NCBI GenBank assembly: GCA_023384575.1
Contig: JAHDVP010000024.1
Location: forward strand, 1-64,000
DNA from: Acidobacteriota bacterium
Lineage (GTDB): Bacteria; Acidobacteriota; Vicinamibacteria; Vicinamibacterales; JAFNAJ01
Length of the DNA: 64,000 nt
Direction of reading: 5' to 3'
Under the pieces are notes generated by a model that saw nothing but the letters and a program-made list of their open reading frames with translations, searched no databases and was not told where the DNA came from. Each line of letters opens with the position of its first letter. The first letter of the stretch is position 1. A program made the translations under genes and the position numbers. This document shows positions 54,552-63,014 of the stretch, in pieces.

Positions 54552-56018
54552 ATGTCTGTTGCCGAGCCCGGTCGTAACGATCCCTGCCCGTGTGGAAGCG
54601 GTCGAAAGTACAAGAAGTGCTGCCTGGTCCGCCAGGACGCGGAGGATGCCGCGCGGGCGGAGGTGCGCGCGATGGAGGGGCGGCTCGTCGGTCGCATCCA
54701 GGCCTTCGCGCTCGAGCGTTGGGGCGAGGCGCTGTTCGACGAGGCCTGGGCCGAGTTCTTCGGCTGGGAGTCCGTTCCGGACTCGCCGGACGACGACCCG
54801 CACCTCGAGTCGATCTTCCTGCCGTGGCTCGTGTCCACGTTCGTCGCGGCGCGGGACGAGGAAGACGACGAGGAGGTGACGATCGACTGGCCGTCGGTAC
54901 CGCTGGCGCTGGCCTATCTCGCGGAGCACGAAGCGGAGCTCTCGGTTCCGGAACTCCGGTTCCTGCTCACGATGGCGACCACGCCGTTCAGCTTCCACGT
55001 CGTCACGGGTGTGACGGCCGGTCGCGCGCTCGACGTGCGCGACATCTTCACCGGCGCGGAACGCCGGGTGCTCGAACGCGAGGGTTCGCGCCAGTTGCAA
55101 ATCGGCGACGTCGTCTACGCCCGCGCCGTCACCTTCGGCGACGTCTCGTTGCTCGCCGGATGCGCGCCCCTGGTCATCCCTCCGCACTGGCACACGCAGA
55201 TCATCGACTTCCGCCAGCGGACGCTGCGGCGTCAGCGCGTCTCGCCGCAGGTCATGCTCGCCGCCGATTTCGAGGTGAGGATGTTCTATCTCGATGTCGC
55301 CCACGCGATCATGAACCCGACGGCGCCCGTCGTGACCAACACCGACGGCGACGTGATTCGGCCGACCATCATGGAGTTCACGCTGACGGCCCCGCCCCAG
55401 TTGGCTGCCGAGCGACTCAGGCCGCTGACGCTCGTCGACCGCCTCGACGCTGCGCTCGACGAGGTCGAGCGTGATTCAGACGGTCGCCTCGTGCGTGCCG
55501 TCCTCACTTGGAAGAAGAGGGGGAATCGAAAGCACCGGCACTGGGACAACACCGTGCTCGGCGTCGTGCGGATCGAACCGGGCCGCCTCGTGGCCGAGAC
55601 CAACTCGGAGGCGCGCGCCAGGCGCCTCCGGGTAGAGGTCGAGAAACGACTCGGACTCGCCGTGGATTTCTCGAAGCAGGAAACCGGATCGGTCGAGGAG
55701 TGGCTCGAGACCGGCGGTCGCCCCACGACGATCGCCCCGCCACGTGAACCGACGTCCTCCGGCCGCGCGTTCGAGACCTCCAGTCCGGCGCTCGACGGCC
55801 TGATGCGGGAAGAGATGGAGCGCACCTGGGCGTCGTGGCTCGACGAGCGCGTGCCGGCTCTGGGAAACAGGACCCCGAGGCAGGCCGCAAAGACCGCCGT
55901 TGGCCGCGAGCGCCTCGAAGCGCTCTTCATGGACTTCGCGGCGCGCAACACGCGCCAGCCGGCGCACATGCGGGTCGACATCGCCAGGCTCCGCGAGGCG
56001 CTGGGTCTTCAGGCGTGA
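54552..56018 (+). CDS. SEC-C motif protein of unknown function
   Basis: A 488-residue cytosolic protein. An N-terminal SEC-C zinc motif (GRNDPCPCGSGRKYKKCC, residues 7-24) is followed by an acidic region and an alpha/beta body I do not recognise. Near the C-terminus, TPRQAAKTAVGRERLEALF (about 438-456) resembles the short helical motif seen in MbcA/Xre-type toxin-binding proteins. SEC-C motifs mediate zinc-dependent protein or nucleic-acid binding. The start is ATG 54552. It appears monocistronic. Confidence 0.82.
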   Translation: MSVAEPGRNDPCPCGSGRKYKKCCLVRQDAEDAARAEVRAMEGRLVGRIQAFALERWGEALFDEAWAEFFGWESVPDSPDDDPHLESIFLPWLVSTFVAARDEEDDEEVTIDWPSVPLALAYLAEHEAELSVPELRFLLTMATTPFSFHVVTGVTAGRALDVRDIFTGAERRVLEREGSRQLQIGDVVYARAVTFGDVSLLAGCAPLVIPPHWHTQIIDFRQRTLRRQRVSPQVMLAADFEVRMFYLDVAHAIMNPTAPVVTNTDGDVIRPTIMEFTLTAPPQLAAERLRPLTLVDRLDAALDEVERDSDGRLVRAVLTWKKRGNRKHRHWDNTVLGVVRIEPGRLVAETNSEARARRLRVEVEKRLGLAVDFSKQETGSVEEWLETGGRPTTIAPPREPTSSGRAFETSSPALDGLMREEMERTWASWLDERVPALGNRTPRQAAKTAVGRERLEALFMDFAARNTRQPAHMRVDIARLREALGLQA

Positions 56019-56118
56019 GCGCACGGCGTCCCGGGCGCTGCCCGCGACGCCGGCCGGCCAGCGTGGGCAGTGCGCGGACGCGAGGTGCCTCGAGACCTGA
56101 CGTGCCGGCCGGTTCAGC

Positions 56119-56147
56119 TTGACTGCCGTTTCGGTGGGCGCATACTG
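56119..56147 (+). promoter_or_regulatory. Promoter of the matrixin-like protease gene
   Basis: TTGACT followed, 16-17 bases later, by CATACT/ATACTG gives a plausible housekeeping promoter, with a leader of about 50 bases to the GTG at 56204. GGAGG at 56195-56199 serves as ribosome site. Confidence 0.45.
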
Positions 56148-56203
56148 CCTGCAGTTCCCAACAGTTCCGCCGCCTACCGCGGCACCCACGAGCAGGAGGC
56201 GAT

Positions 56204-58075
56204 GTGGCCAGACGACTGCGTATCGGGCGATTCGCGCTCAGCATCCGATCGGCGAAGCGGGGCAGGACCCACCCTGACATCCGGAAGGTGCAGAAGTTCC
56301 TCACCCGGTTCGGCTACCTCACGTCGACGATCGAGCCGGGCAAGCTCGATACGGCGACCTCGAAGGCCATTGCGACGTACCAGTCGTGCATGGGGCTCAA
56401 GGACACCGGCGAGCTCACCGCGGCGACCGTGCGTGCCATCGAGGCTCCGCGCTGCGGCACGCCCGACGTCGATCTCATCGCGGCGCGCGGCAGCGCGAGT
56501 CGGACCGACGAGTCGACGGCCGGCAGTTTCGTGCTGCGGGGGTGCTCGTACTCCAAACTGAACTTCACGTACCGCTTCGTGAACGGGACCGGCGACATCG
56601 CCGGCGACAACGAGCGACAGGCCGTGCGCAACGCGTTCGCCACCTGGCAGAACGCGCTTTGTGGCGTCACGTTCACCGAACGGGCGAGTGGCGCGGTCGA
56701 CTTCCTGATCGGGTGGTTCACCGGCGACCACGGCGACGGCAGCGCCTTCGACGGCGTCGGCAACACGCTCGCGCACGCCTTCTATCCGCCGCCCTGCGGA
56801 GGCTCGCACGCCGGGAAGATGCACTTCGACGATGCCGAGACGTGGAGCCTCACGGGGGCGGGGAGCACGTTCGACACCGAGACGGTGGCGCTGCACGAGA
56901 TCGGTCACCTGCTGGGCCTCGCGCATTCGTCCGTGGCCGGCGCCGTGATGTTCCCGAGCTACGGCGGGGTGCGGCGGGCACTCAGTCAGGACGACCGCGA
57001 CGGCGTCCGTCGGCTGTATCCGTTCCTCTGCCGCCGCGGCGACAGCGGGAGCCAGGCCGGGTTCGTGAGCGAGATTGCCGCCGTGCGCCACCGCACGCGG
57101 CAGGTCATCACCGCGACACGCACGCAGGCGGGCACGCTCAAGCTGATCGCCTGGCAGGTCGCCGCCAACGGCGGGGTGACGCGCACGGGCGACAGCGGCG
57201 ACCAGGCCGGCGCCGCGACCTCGATCGCCATCGCGCGGAACACGACGGGATCGCGCTACGTCACGGCGTGTCGCACGGCGGCCGGAACGCTGCGCCTCAT
57301 CAGCTGGGACGTCAACGCGGCCGGCACCAGCCTGACCCGACGCGGCGACAGCGCGAACCTGGCAGGCGCGGCGACGCTCGTCAACCTGGTCGCTGTCGAC
57401 GACGGGCTCTTCGTGAGTGCGGTGAGGGCCGGCAACGGCCGGCTGCTGCTCATCTCGTGGCGGCTCAACGCCAACGGGTCGTTCACGCGCCTGGCCGACT
57501 CGGGCAACGCCGCCGGCGCGGTGAGCGACATCGCGATGGCAAGGCTGTCGTCGGACCGCGTGGTCACCGCGGTGAGGACCAGCGACGGAACGCTCAAGGT
57601 CATCTCATGGCGGGTCACAGCGGCGGGGGCCATCACCCGGCTCGGTGACAGCGGCAACCAGGCGGGTGCGGCGACGCAGATCAAGGTCGCGCTCGACGGC
57701 TTCGGCAACCCGGTCACGGCCGTGCGCGACGCGAGCGGCGACCTGAAGCTGATCACGTGGCGCATCGCGGCCAATGGTGCCGTCACCCGCCGCGGCGACA
57801 GCGGCGACCTCGCCGGCGACACGGGAGGCCACGACATCGCCTTCGCGTCGAACTTCGTCGTGACCGGCGTCCGCACGGGGTCGGGCACGCTCAAGGTGAT
57901 CCTGTGGTCGACGACCAGCGGCGGAGCAGTCTCGAGGGTGGGCGACAGCGGGTTCCTCGCCGGCAGCGCGAGCCTGATCACCGTGAACGAGGGGCTCACC
58001 GGCGCGCCGCCCATCGTCACGAGCGTCAGGACGCAGTCGAACGACCTGAAGCTGATCACTTGGAGCCACGGCTGA
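56204..58075 (+). CDS. Matrix-metalloprotease-like enzyme with cysteine switch and seven-repeat C-terminus
   Basis: A 623-residue protein. Residues 20-80 are a peptidoglycan-binding-type prodomain (PDIRKVQKFLTRFGYL). PRCGTPDVD with C84 is a textbook MMP cysteine switch. The catalytic domain (about 105-285) has HEIGHLLGLAH (H231, E232, H235, H241) and a Met turn (VMFPS). From 290 on there are seven repeats of about 45-55 residues, each with RxGDSGxxAG. The repeat number suggests a seven-bladed propeller in place of the hemopexin domain. No standard signal peptide follows the GTG start, so the export route is unclear. Confidence 0.9.
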   Translation: MARRLRIGRFALSIRSAKRGRTHPDIRKVQKFLTRFGYLTSTIEPGKLDTATSKAIATYQSCMGLKDTGELTAATVRAIEAPRCGTPDVDLIAARGSASRTDESTAGSFVLRGCSYSKLNFTYRFVNGTGDIAGDNERQAVRNAFATWQNALCGVTFTERASGAVDFLIGWFTGDHGDGSAFDGVGNTLAHAFYPPPCGGSHAGKMHFDDAETWSLTGAGSTFDTETVALHEIGHLLGLAHSSVAGAVMFPSYGGVRRALSQDDRDGVRRLYPFLCRRGDSGSQAGFVSEIAAVRHRTRQVITATRTQAGTLKLIAWQVAANGGVTRTGDSGDQAGAATSIAIARNTTGSRYVTACRTAAGTLRLISWDVNAAGTSLTRRGDSANLAGAATLVNLVAVDDGLFVSAVRAGNGRLLLISWRLNANGSFTRLADSGNAAGAVSDIAMARLSSDRVVTAVRTSDGTLKVISWRVTAAGAITRLGDSGNQAGAATQIKVALDGFGNPVTAVRDASGDLKLITWRIAANGAVTRRGDSGDLAGDTGGHDIAFASNFVVTGVRTGSGTLKVILWSTTSGGAVSRVGDSGFLAGSASLITVNEGLTGAPPIVTSVRTQSNDLKLITWSHG

Positions 58076-58145
58076 CGGCCGCGCCGGGGACGGCCGCGCT
58101 GCGTGGCTTCGGCCCCGGCGGACGCACCACCGTGGGTAACGTAGC

Positions 58146-58165
58146 GCCGGGGCTTCAGCCCCGGC
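58146..58165. repeat. Palindromic repeat C, copy 2
   Basis: GCCGGGGC-TTCA-GCCCCGGC, perfect 8-base arms. A decayed half-copy (GGCTTCGGCCCCGGCGG) precedes it near 58105. The right end runs directly into GGCGGAGG, which is the ribosome site of the next gene. Confidence 0.85.
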
Positions 58166-58178
58166 GGAGGCGTGTCGC

Positions 58179-58532
58179 ATGCTGGATCAGGATCCCGACG
58201 GCAACGTCACTTTGCGGGTGAGCAACCAGAGCTTTGCCGTCAACCCCGTCGACATCGCCATCGCGATCGATGGCGAGCCCTTGGTGCGGGCGGAGCTCGA
58301 CGTGGCAGGCGAACAGCCCGCGCAACACAACTGGCAGACGTTCAGGTACCGTTTGCCGGAGGGCCGCCACAGCCTGGTGGCCTCGTCGACGCGCGGCCGG
58401 GCACGCCTCGAGACCAACTTCGAGGTGAAAGATGAGGTCGTCGTGGCGATCGCCCACTGGGATCGGGCCCAGGGCCGCGGCGACGGCTTTTTCACCTGCC
58501 ACGTTTCGTCCGGGGCGGCCGGGCAGATGTGA
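58179..58532 (+). CDS. Small beta-rich protein of unknown function
   Basis: A 117-residue protein without signal or membrane helix. It is predicted all-beta with alternating strands (VTLRVSNQSFAVNPVDIAIAID, QTFRYRLPEGRHSLVASS), resembling an immunoglobulin-like or lipocalin-like sandwich. I recognise no family. GGAGG (58166-58170), provided by repeat C, stands 8 bases before the ATG. It converges with the epimerase gene. Confidence 0.65.
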   Translation: MLDQDPDGNVTLRVSNQSFAVNPVDIAIAIDGEPLVRAELDVAGEQPAQHNWQTFRYRLPEGRHSLVASSTRGRARLETNFEVKDEVVVAIAHWDRAQGRGDGFFTCHVSSGAAGQM

Positions 58533-58597
58533 CGTCGCGAGCGGCAGGCGTGCGACGCCCGGTGCACGGGCGCTCGCGCCTCCGTCGTCCGCTCGGT

Positions 58598-59566
58598 TCA
58601 GCGCCCCGCGATCAGGCCATCCTCGAACGTGTAGTCGACCGGCCGCCGCGGCTGCGCCCGGTACCACGCGAAGCTGCGTCGAAGCCCCTCGTCGAAGCGT
58701 ATCGGCGCGAGCCCGAGCAGCCGCGTGACCTTGTCGACGACCTGCGTAATCGGCGGCAGGTCGAGGTACTCACCGAAATACAGCCGGCCCGCGAAGACGT
58801 CGCCGCCCGCCGCGACGATCTTGGCCCGCGGGACCGGCACGCACCGCGGCTCGACGCCCGCAACGCGCGCCAGGGCCTCGACGAACGCCCGCTGGGTGAT
58901 CGGCGGATGAGCGACGTTGAAGGCGTGGCCGACGGCCTCCGAGACCTCGACGGCCCGCACGCACGCCTCGGCCACATCGTCGACATACACCCACTGCATC
59001 AGAGTCGAGCCGTCGTCGGGCAGGACGATCGGCCGCCCGTCGAGCAGGCGGTCCCAGAAGAACGCCTCGCGGTAGAAGGGCTGCCGCGGGCCGTACACGA
59101 ACGGCGGCCGGAAGGTGACGACGGGGAACCCCGTGTGAGCGTGCATGCGGAACAGCGCCCGCTCGGCCATGGCCTTGTGCTGCACGTACGCGACGGGAAC
59201 CTCGTCGGGCGCGAGCGGGGCGTCCTCGCGTCGATCGAGCCCGCCGCCATAGGCCGCGGTGCTCGACATGAACACGTACCGCCGCAGCTGCGGACCGCAC
59301 GCGCGTGCGGCCGCCTCGACGTGCGCGGCGGGCGTGCCCCGCTGGAAGTCGTAGGCCATGTCGACCACGACGTCGAAGGCTTCTTCGCCCAGGATGCGCG
59401 CGACCGACGTCAGGTCGCTGCGATCGGCCTGAAGGTTGCGGACAGCCGGACCGAGGTCGTGCTGCGGGCGCCGGTGGAGCACCGACACGTCGTGGCCGCG
59501 CGCGACGAGCCGCGAGACGACCTCGCGGCCCATGAACAGGGTGCCGCCGATGACGAGGAGACGCAT
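58598..59566 (-). CDS. NAD-dependent epimerase/dehydratase (extended SDR)
   Basis: A 322-residue extended short-chain dehydrogenase. GGTLFMG at the N-terminus binds the dinucleotide, and SSTAAYGGGLD carries the catalytic Ser. The usual YxxxK appears as YVQHK, with Tyr126 and Lys130. A C-terminal sugar-binding lobe is present (FRPPFVYGPRQP). The substrate is unknown. A TATGAT box 5 bases before the ATG and absence of a ribosome site point to a leaderless mRNA. Confidence 0.88.
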   Translation of the reverse strand: MRLLVIGGTLFMGREVVSRLVARGHDVSVLHRRPQHDLGPAVRNLQADRSDLTSVARILGEEAFDVVVDMAYDFQRGTPAAHVEAAARACGPQLRRYVFMSSTAAYGGGLDRREDAPLAPDEVPVAYVQHKAMAERALFRMHAHTGFPVVTFRPPFVYGPRQPFYREAFFWDRLLDGRPIVLPDDGSTLMQWVYVDDVAEACVRAVEVSEAVGHAFNVAHPPITQRAFVEALARVAGVEPRCVPVPRAKIVAAGGDVFAGRLYFGEYLDLPPITQVVDKVTRLLGLAPIRFDEGLRRSFAWYRAQPRRPVDYTFEDGLIAGR

Positions 59567-59571
59567 GCCGC

Positions 59572-59577
59572 ATCATA
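59572..59577 (-). promoter_or_regulatory. -10 box TATGAT of a leaderless transcript
   Basis: TATGAT read leftward, 5 bases from the ATG at 59566, puts the transcript start at about the first base of the start codon. No -35 element is evident. Confidence 0.55.
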
Positions 59578-59720
59578 CCCTGCGATGGCGAGGGCAGGGC
59601 GGCCCGCGACGCGGGCCCACGGCGCAGCCGCGTGCGCGGCCACTCGGGGCTCCCGCTCATGACCGGCGTGACCCCCCTCGGAGGGAACTCGGAAGGGCGG
59701 AATCCGTCGAAGAAGCCATC

Positions 59721-62207
59721 ATGACGGACTTCTGGCGCGACCTGCGCCTCGGAGCGCGGCAACTGATGCGGCGGCCGGGGTTCTCGGCGGCCGCCATCCT
59801 GTCGCTGGCGCTCGGCACCGGTCTGAACACCACGCTCTTCAGCGTCGTCAACGCCGTGCTGCTTCGGGGCACGCCGGTGGCCGAGCCCGAGCGGCTGGTC
59901 GAGATCTATACGGGGCCCGGCGCCGAGTTCCCGCAGCTCACGCTGTCGTATCCCGACTACCTCGATCTCCGACAGCACGCCGACACGCTCGAGTCGATCG
60001 CCGCTCACGCCTACGTGCGCGGCATCGTCTCGACCGGCGACCGGCCGGCGCTCGTGACGGGTGAGACGGTTTCCGACAACTACTTCGCCGTGCTCGGCAT
60101 CGCCCCGGCCCGCGGTCGAGGGTTCCTCGAAGAAGAGAACCGCACGCCGGGGGCGGCGCCGGTCGTCGTCATCGGACACGGCCTCTGGCAGCGGCAACTC
60201 GGAGGGCGTGACGACGTCCTCGGAGAGACCCTCGAGCTGAGCGGCGTTCCCTACACGATCGTGGGCGTGGCCCCTGCGGCGTTCACGGGGACGATTCCCG
60301 GCATCCCGACCGACTTCTGGGTGCCGGTCATGATGTCGGATCGGCTCGAGTTCTCGGGCGTGCAGTGGTCGACCGACGTCAACCCGGGCGCGACGCGGCT
60401 CGAACGCCGCGGCAGCCGCTGGCTGTTCGTGAAGGGCCGTCTCGCGTCCGGCCGTCGCGTCGACGAGGCGCGTGCCCAGATCGAAGGCATCTTCGCGGGC
60501 CTCCGCACGACGCATCCGGCGACCAACGACCGACTGATCGCGAGCGTGGTGCCTGCCGCCGACATCCGCTTCCACCCGATGCTCGACGGCTACGTGCGCG
60601 CCGCGAGCGCGGTGCTGCTCGTGGCCGTCGGCCTCGTGCTGCTCATCGCCTGCGCCAACGTCGCGAACCTGCTGCTCGCCCGCGGCACGGCGCGGCGGCG
60701 CGAACTCGCCATCCGGGCAGCCATCGGCGCGAGCCGCGGCCGGCTCGTGAGACAACTGCTCTCCGAGGGCGTTGCGCTCGCCGCGGCGGGTGGTCTGCTC
60801 GGCACGGCGATCGCCTGGTGGGCCGGCCGCGCGCTCGCCGGCTTCGGCACTGACGTCCTGCCGATGCCCGTGGCCTTCGACTTCTCGATCGACGGGCGCG
60901 TGCTGCTCTTCGTCGTCGGCGTCTCGGCGGCCACCGCGCTCGTCTTCGGGCTGGCGCCTGCGTGGTCGGCCTCGAGAGTCGACCTGGTCCCCTCGCTCAA
61001 GACCACCGCAAACGGCAGCCGCCAGTCCGGCCGTCGTCGCCGTCTCACGCTGCGCGACGCGCTCGTCGTCGGGCAGCTCGCCTTGTCGGTGGTGCTCCTC
61101 GTGGCCGGCGCGCTGCTCGCGCGCGGGCTCTTCACGGCGCGCAGCACCGAGATCGGGTTCGACCCGGCCCCCGTGGCGTCGCTGTCGTTCAACCTTCAGA
61201 TGAACGGCTACGACCTCGACGAGGCGATGGCGTTTCGCGAACGCGCGATCGACGCGCTGCGTGGTCTGCCGGGGGTGACCGCCGTCTCGGTGACCTCGCG
61301 CCTGCCGCTCGCGCCCGACATCAACATGGAGAGCATCCGCGTGCAGGGCCACCATGGCCCGGACGACGACGGCACGCCCGTCGACGCGGTGCGGGTCGGC
61401 GCCGACTACTTCGTGGCGGTCGGCGTGCCCATCGTCTCGGGCCGCGCCATGTCCGAGGACGACGTACGGCAGTCGCGTCGGGTCGCCGTGGTCAACGAGA
61501 CGATGGCGAAGCGCTACTGGCCGAACGAGTCGCCGGTCGGGCGGTTGATCCACACCGAGGGGTTCGACCAGCCGGCGCACGAGATCGTCGGGGTGGCCCG
61601 CGACCACAAGGTGCGATCGGTCGGCGAAGAGCCGCGCCCGTACCTGCACCTGCCGGCTGGCCCCTCGCGGGCGATCGGACTGGTCGTGCGGACCACCACG
61701 GAGGCGGCATCGGCATTGCCGACGCTCCGCGCCGCGCTGTGGACGCTCGAGCCCGACCTCGTGTTCACGGCCGACGTGCCGGCGACGGCGATTGTCGACG
61801 CCACGATGGCGCCGACGCGGATTGGCGCGCTGATCATCGGAGCGTTCGGCGCGCTTGCGCTGCTGCTCGCGGCGGTCGGGCTCTACGGCGTCATCGCCTA
61901 TGCGGTGAGCCTGCGCACCAAGGAAGTCGGCGTGCGGATGGCCCTCGGGGCGCACTGGACCGGCGTGCTGCGGCTGGTGCTCCTGCAGGGACTCCGGCTG
62001 GCGGTCGTCGGCCTCGCGCTCGGCGCGCTCGCGTCACTCTGGCTGGGCCGTGTGCTCGAGTCGCTGCTCTATGGCGTCAGCGCCTTCGATCCGATGGCGT
62101 ACGCCGTGGCCGGCGCGTTGCTCCTGCTGGTGGCGATCGCCGCGAACCTGGCACCCGCCATCACTGCTGCGCGAATCGATCCGCTTCGAGCGCTGCGGAC
62201 CGAGTGA
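59721..62207 (+). CDS. FtsX/MacB-like ABC-type permease (acidobacterial ADOP class)
   Basis: An 828-residue membrane protein built of two MacB-type halves. TM1 lies at about 22-40, followed by a periplasmic MacB_PCD domain and three helices with an FtsX signature (VLLIACANVANLLLARG, RRRELAIRAAIGASRG). After a linker near 430 the pattern repeats (LRTKEVGVRMALGAHW). Such proteins are greatly expanded in acidobacteria and are often found without an adjacent ATPase gene, as here. Substrate unknown. ATG 59721 begins the MTDFWRDLRLGARQL leader typical of the family. Confidence 0.93.
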   Translation: MTDFWRDLRLGARQLMRRPGFSAAAILSLALGTGLNTTLFSVVNAVLLRGTPVAEPERLVEIYTGPGAEFPQLTLSYPDYLDLRQHADTLESIAAHAYVRGIVSTGDRPALVTGETVSDNYFAVLGIAPARGRGFLEEENRTPGAAPVVVIGHGLWQRQLGGRDDVLGETLELSGVPYTIVGVAPAAFTGTIPGIPTDFWVPVMMSDRLEFSGVQWSTDVNPGATRLERRGSRWLFVKGRLASGRRVDEARAQIEGIFAGLRTTHPATNDRLIASVVPAADIRFHPMLDGYVRAASAVLLVAVGLVLLIACANVANLLLARGTARRRELAIRAAIGASRGRLVRQLLSEGVALAAAGGLLGTAIAWWAGRALAGFGTDVLPMPVAFDFSIDGRVLLFVVGVSAATALVFGLAPAWSASRVDLVPSLKTTANGSRQSGRRRRLTLRDALVVGQLALSVVLLVAGALLARGLFTARSTEIGFDPAPVASLSFNLQMNGYDLDEAMAFRERAIDALRGLPGVTAVSVTSRLPLAPDINMESIRVQGHHGPDDDGTPVDAVRVGADYFVAVGVPIVSGRAMSEDDVRQSRRVAVVNETMAKRYWPNESPVGRLIHTEGFDQPAHEIVGVARDHKVRSVGEEPRPYLHLPAGPSRAIGLVVRTTTEAASALPTLRAALWTLEPDLVFTADVPATAIVDATMAPTRIGALIIGAFGALALLLAAVGLYGVIAYAVSLRTKEVGVRMALGAHWTGVLRLVLLQGLRLAVVGLALGALASLWLGRVLESLLYGVSAFDPMAYAVAGALLLLVAIAANLAPAITAARIDPLRALRTE

Positions 62208-62211
62208 CGCG

Positions 62212-62386
62212 GGGCAGATCATCCGCGACCGGCTCATGCTCGAGGCCACGCGGCTGCTGCTCTACACCGACGAGCCGGCGGCGTCGATCGCGTATCGCCT
62301 GGGCTACCGCGACCCCGCGTACTTCGGCAGGTGCTTCCGGCGGGCGACGGGCCTCTCGCCCCGGCGCTTCCGGCTCGAGCGCCTGC
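62212..62386 (+). pseudogene. Remnant of an AraC-family regulator (C-terminal helix-turn-helix)
   Basis: In the frame just after the permease stop, the sequence reads GQIIRDRLMLEATRLLLYTD, then ASIAYRLGYRDPAYFGRCFRR and TGLSPRRFRLER, the second helix-turn-helix of AraC proteins. Everything N-terminal is missing, including the sensing domain and first helix-turn-helix. An ATG at 62236 could yield a 66-residue peptide, but no ribosome site is apparent. It looks like a decayed tail left by rearrangement. Confidence 0.7.
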
Positions 62387-62791
62387 CTACCGCGGCGCGA
62401 GCTCCGTCGTCGTCGCGCGGCACGCCGCGCCGTTGAGGTCGCGCACGTACCGCATCCCGGCCGGGGTGCCGTACTTCTCGCGGTAGGCAAGGCTCACCGC
62501 GTCCTTCACCCGATTGCTCCGGGTGAAGATCGCGCGGAAGCGCACGACGTGGCCGCCAATCTGCAGCGTCCCGCGCGGGTCCTTCCGTAGCGCGGCGTGC
62601 CATCCCTCCGGGCTTCGGCTCCACGAGCGGACGAAGACGCGTCGCTCGACGACCACCACCCATAACCCGATGAACCGATGCGCGCTCGTGCCCGCCCGGA
62701 GGCCGACTATCTTGCCCTTGCACAGGGCAGCGACGACATCGGGCCGGAAATGACGTGCCGTGGCCATGTTGTCGGGCTCCCAGCGCGCCAT
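62387..62791 (-). CDS. DUF2255 family protein
   Basis: A 134-residue protein fitting DUF2255 (strands around LWVVVVERRVFVRSW, then GTLQIGGHVVRFRAIF), probably a small flavin-reductase-like barrel of unknown activity. No signal peptide. It converges with the AraC remnant. No adjacent partner is apparent. Confidence 0.8.
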   Translation of the reverse strand: MARWEPDNMATARHFRPDVVAALCKGKIVGLRAGTSAHRFIGLWVVVVERRVFVRSWSRSPEGWHAALRKDPRGTLQIGGHVVRFRAIFTRSNRVKDAVSLAYREKYGTPAGMRYVRDLNGAACRATTTELAPR

Positions 62792-62977
62792 GATACCCGG
62801 AGTGACGCCTCGCGGACTGTCGTCTCCGTCGTCGCACCCGCCGGGTCGACCCCACCGGGGATCAGGAGGAGGTGACCTCCTCTGTCACGCCCACCGGTTA
62901 GCCTTCCGCACAGGGCGGTAGACGAGCGGTCGTGGCCGCCAGGGCCCGCGACCGGCTCGACGTTCCAGGTGGCAATA

Positions 62978-63010
62978 TTGACAGTTAAACGTTTCACTGA
63001 TATAACTGTC
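62978..63010 (+). promoter_or_regulatory. Promoter/operator of the MerR-VWA operon
   Basis: TTGACA (62978-62983), a 17-base spacer and TATAAC (63001-63006) form a near-consensus promoter in an unusually AT-rich patch. GACAGTTA (62980-62987) and TAACTGTC (63003-63010) are perfect inverted 8-base arms overlapping both hexamers. This is the expected layout for an autoregulated operator. The start would fall about 2 bases before the ATG at 63015. Confidence 0.8.
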
Positions 63011-63014
63011 TGCG

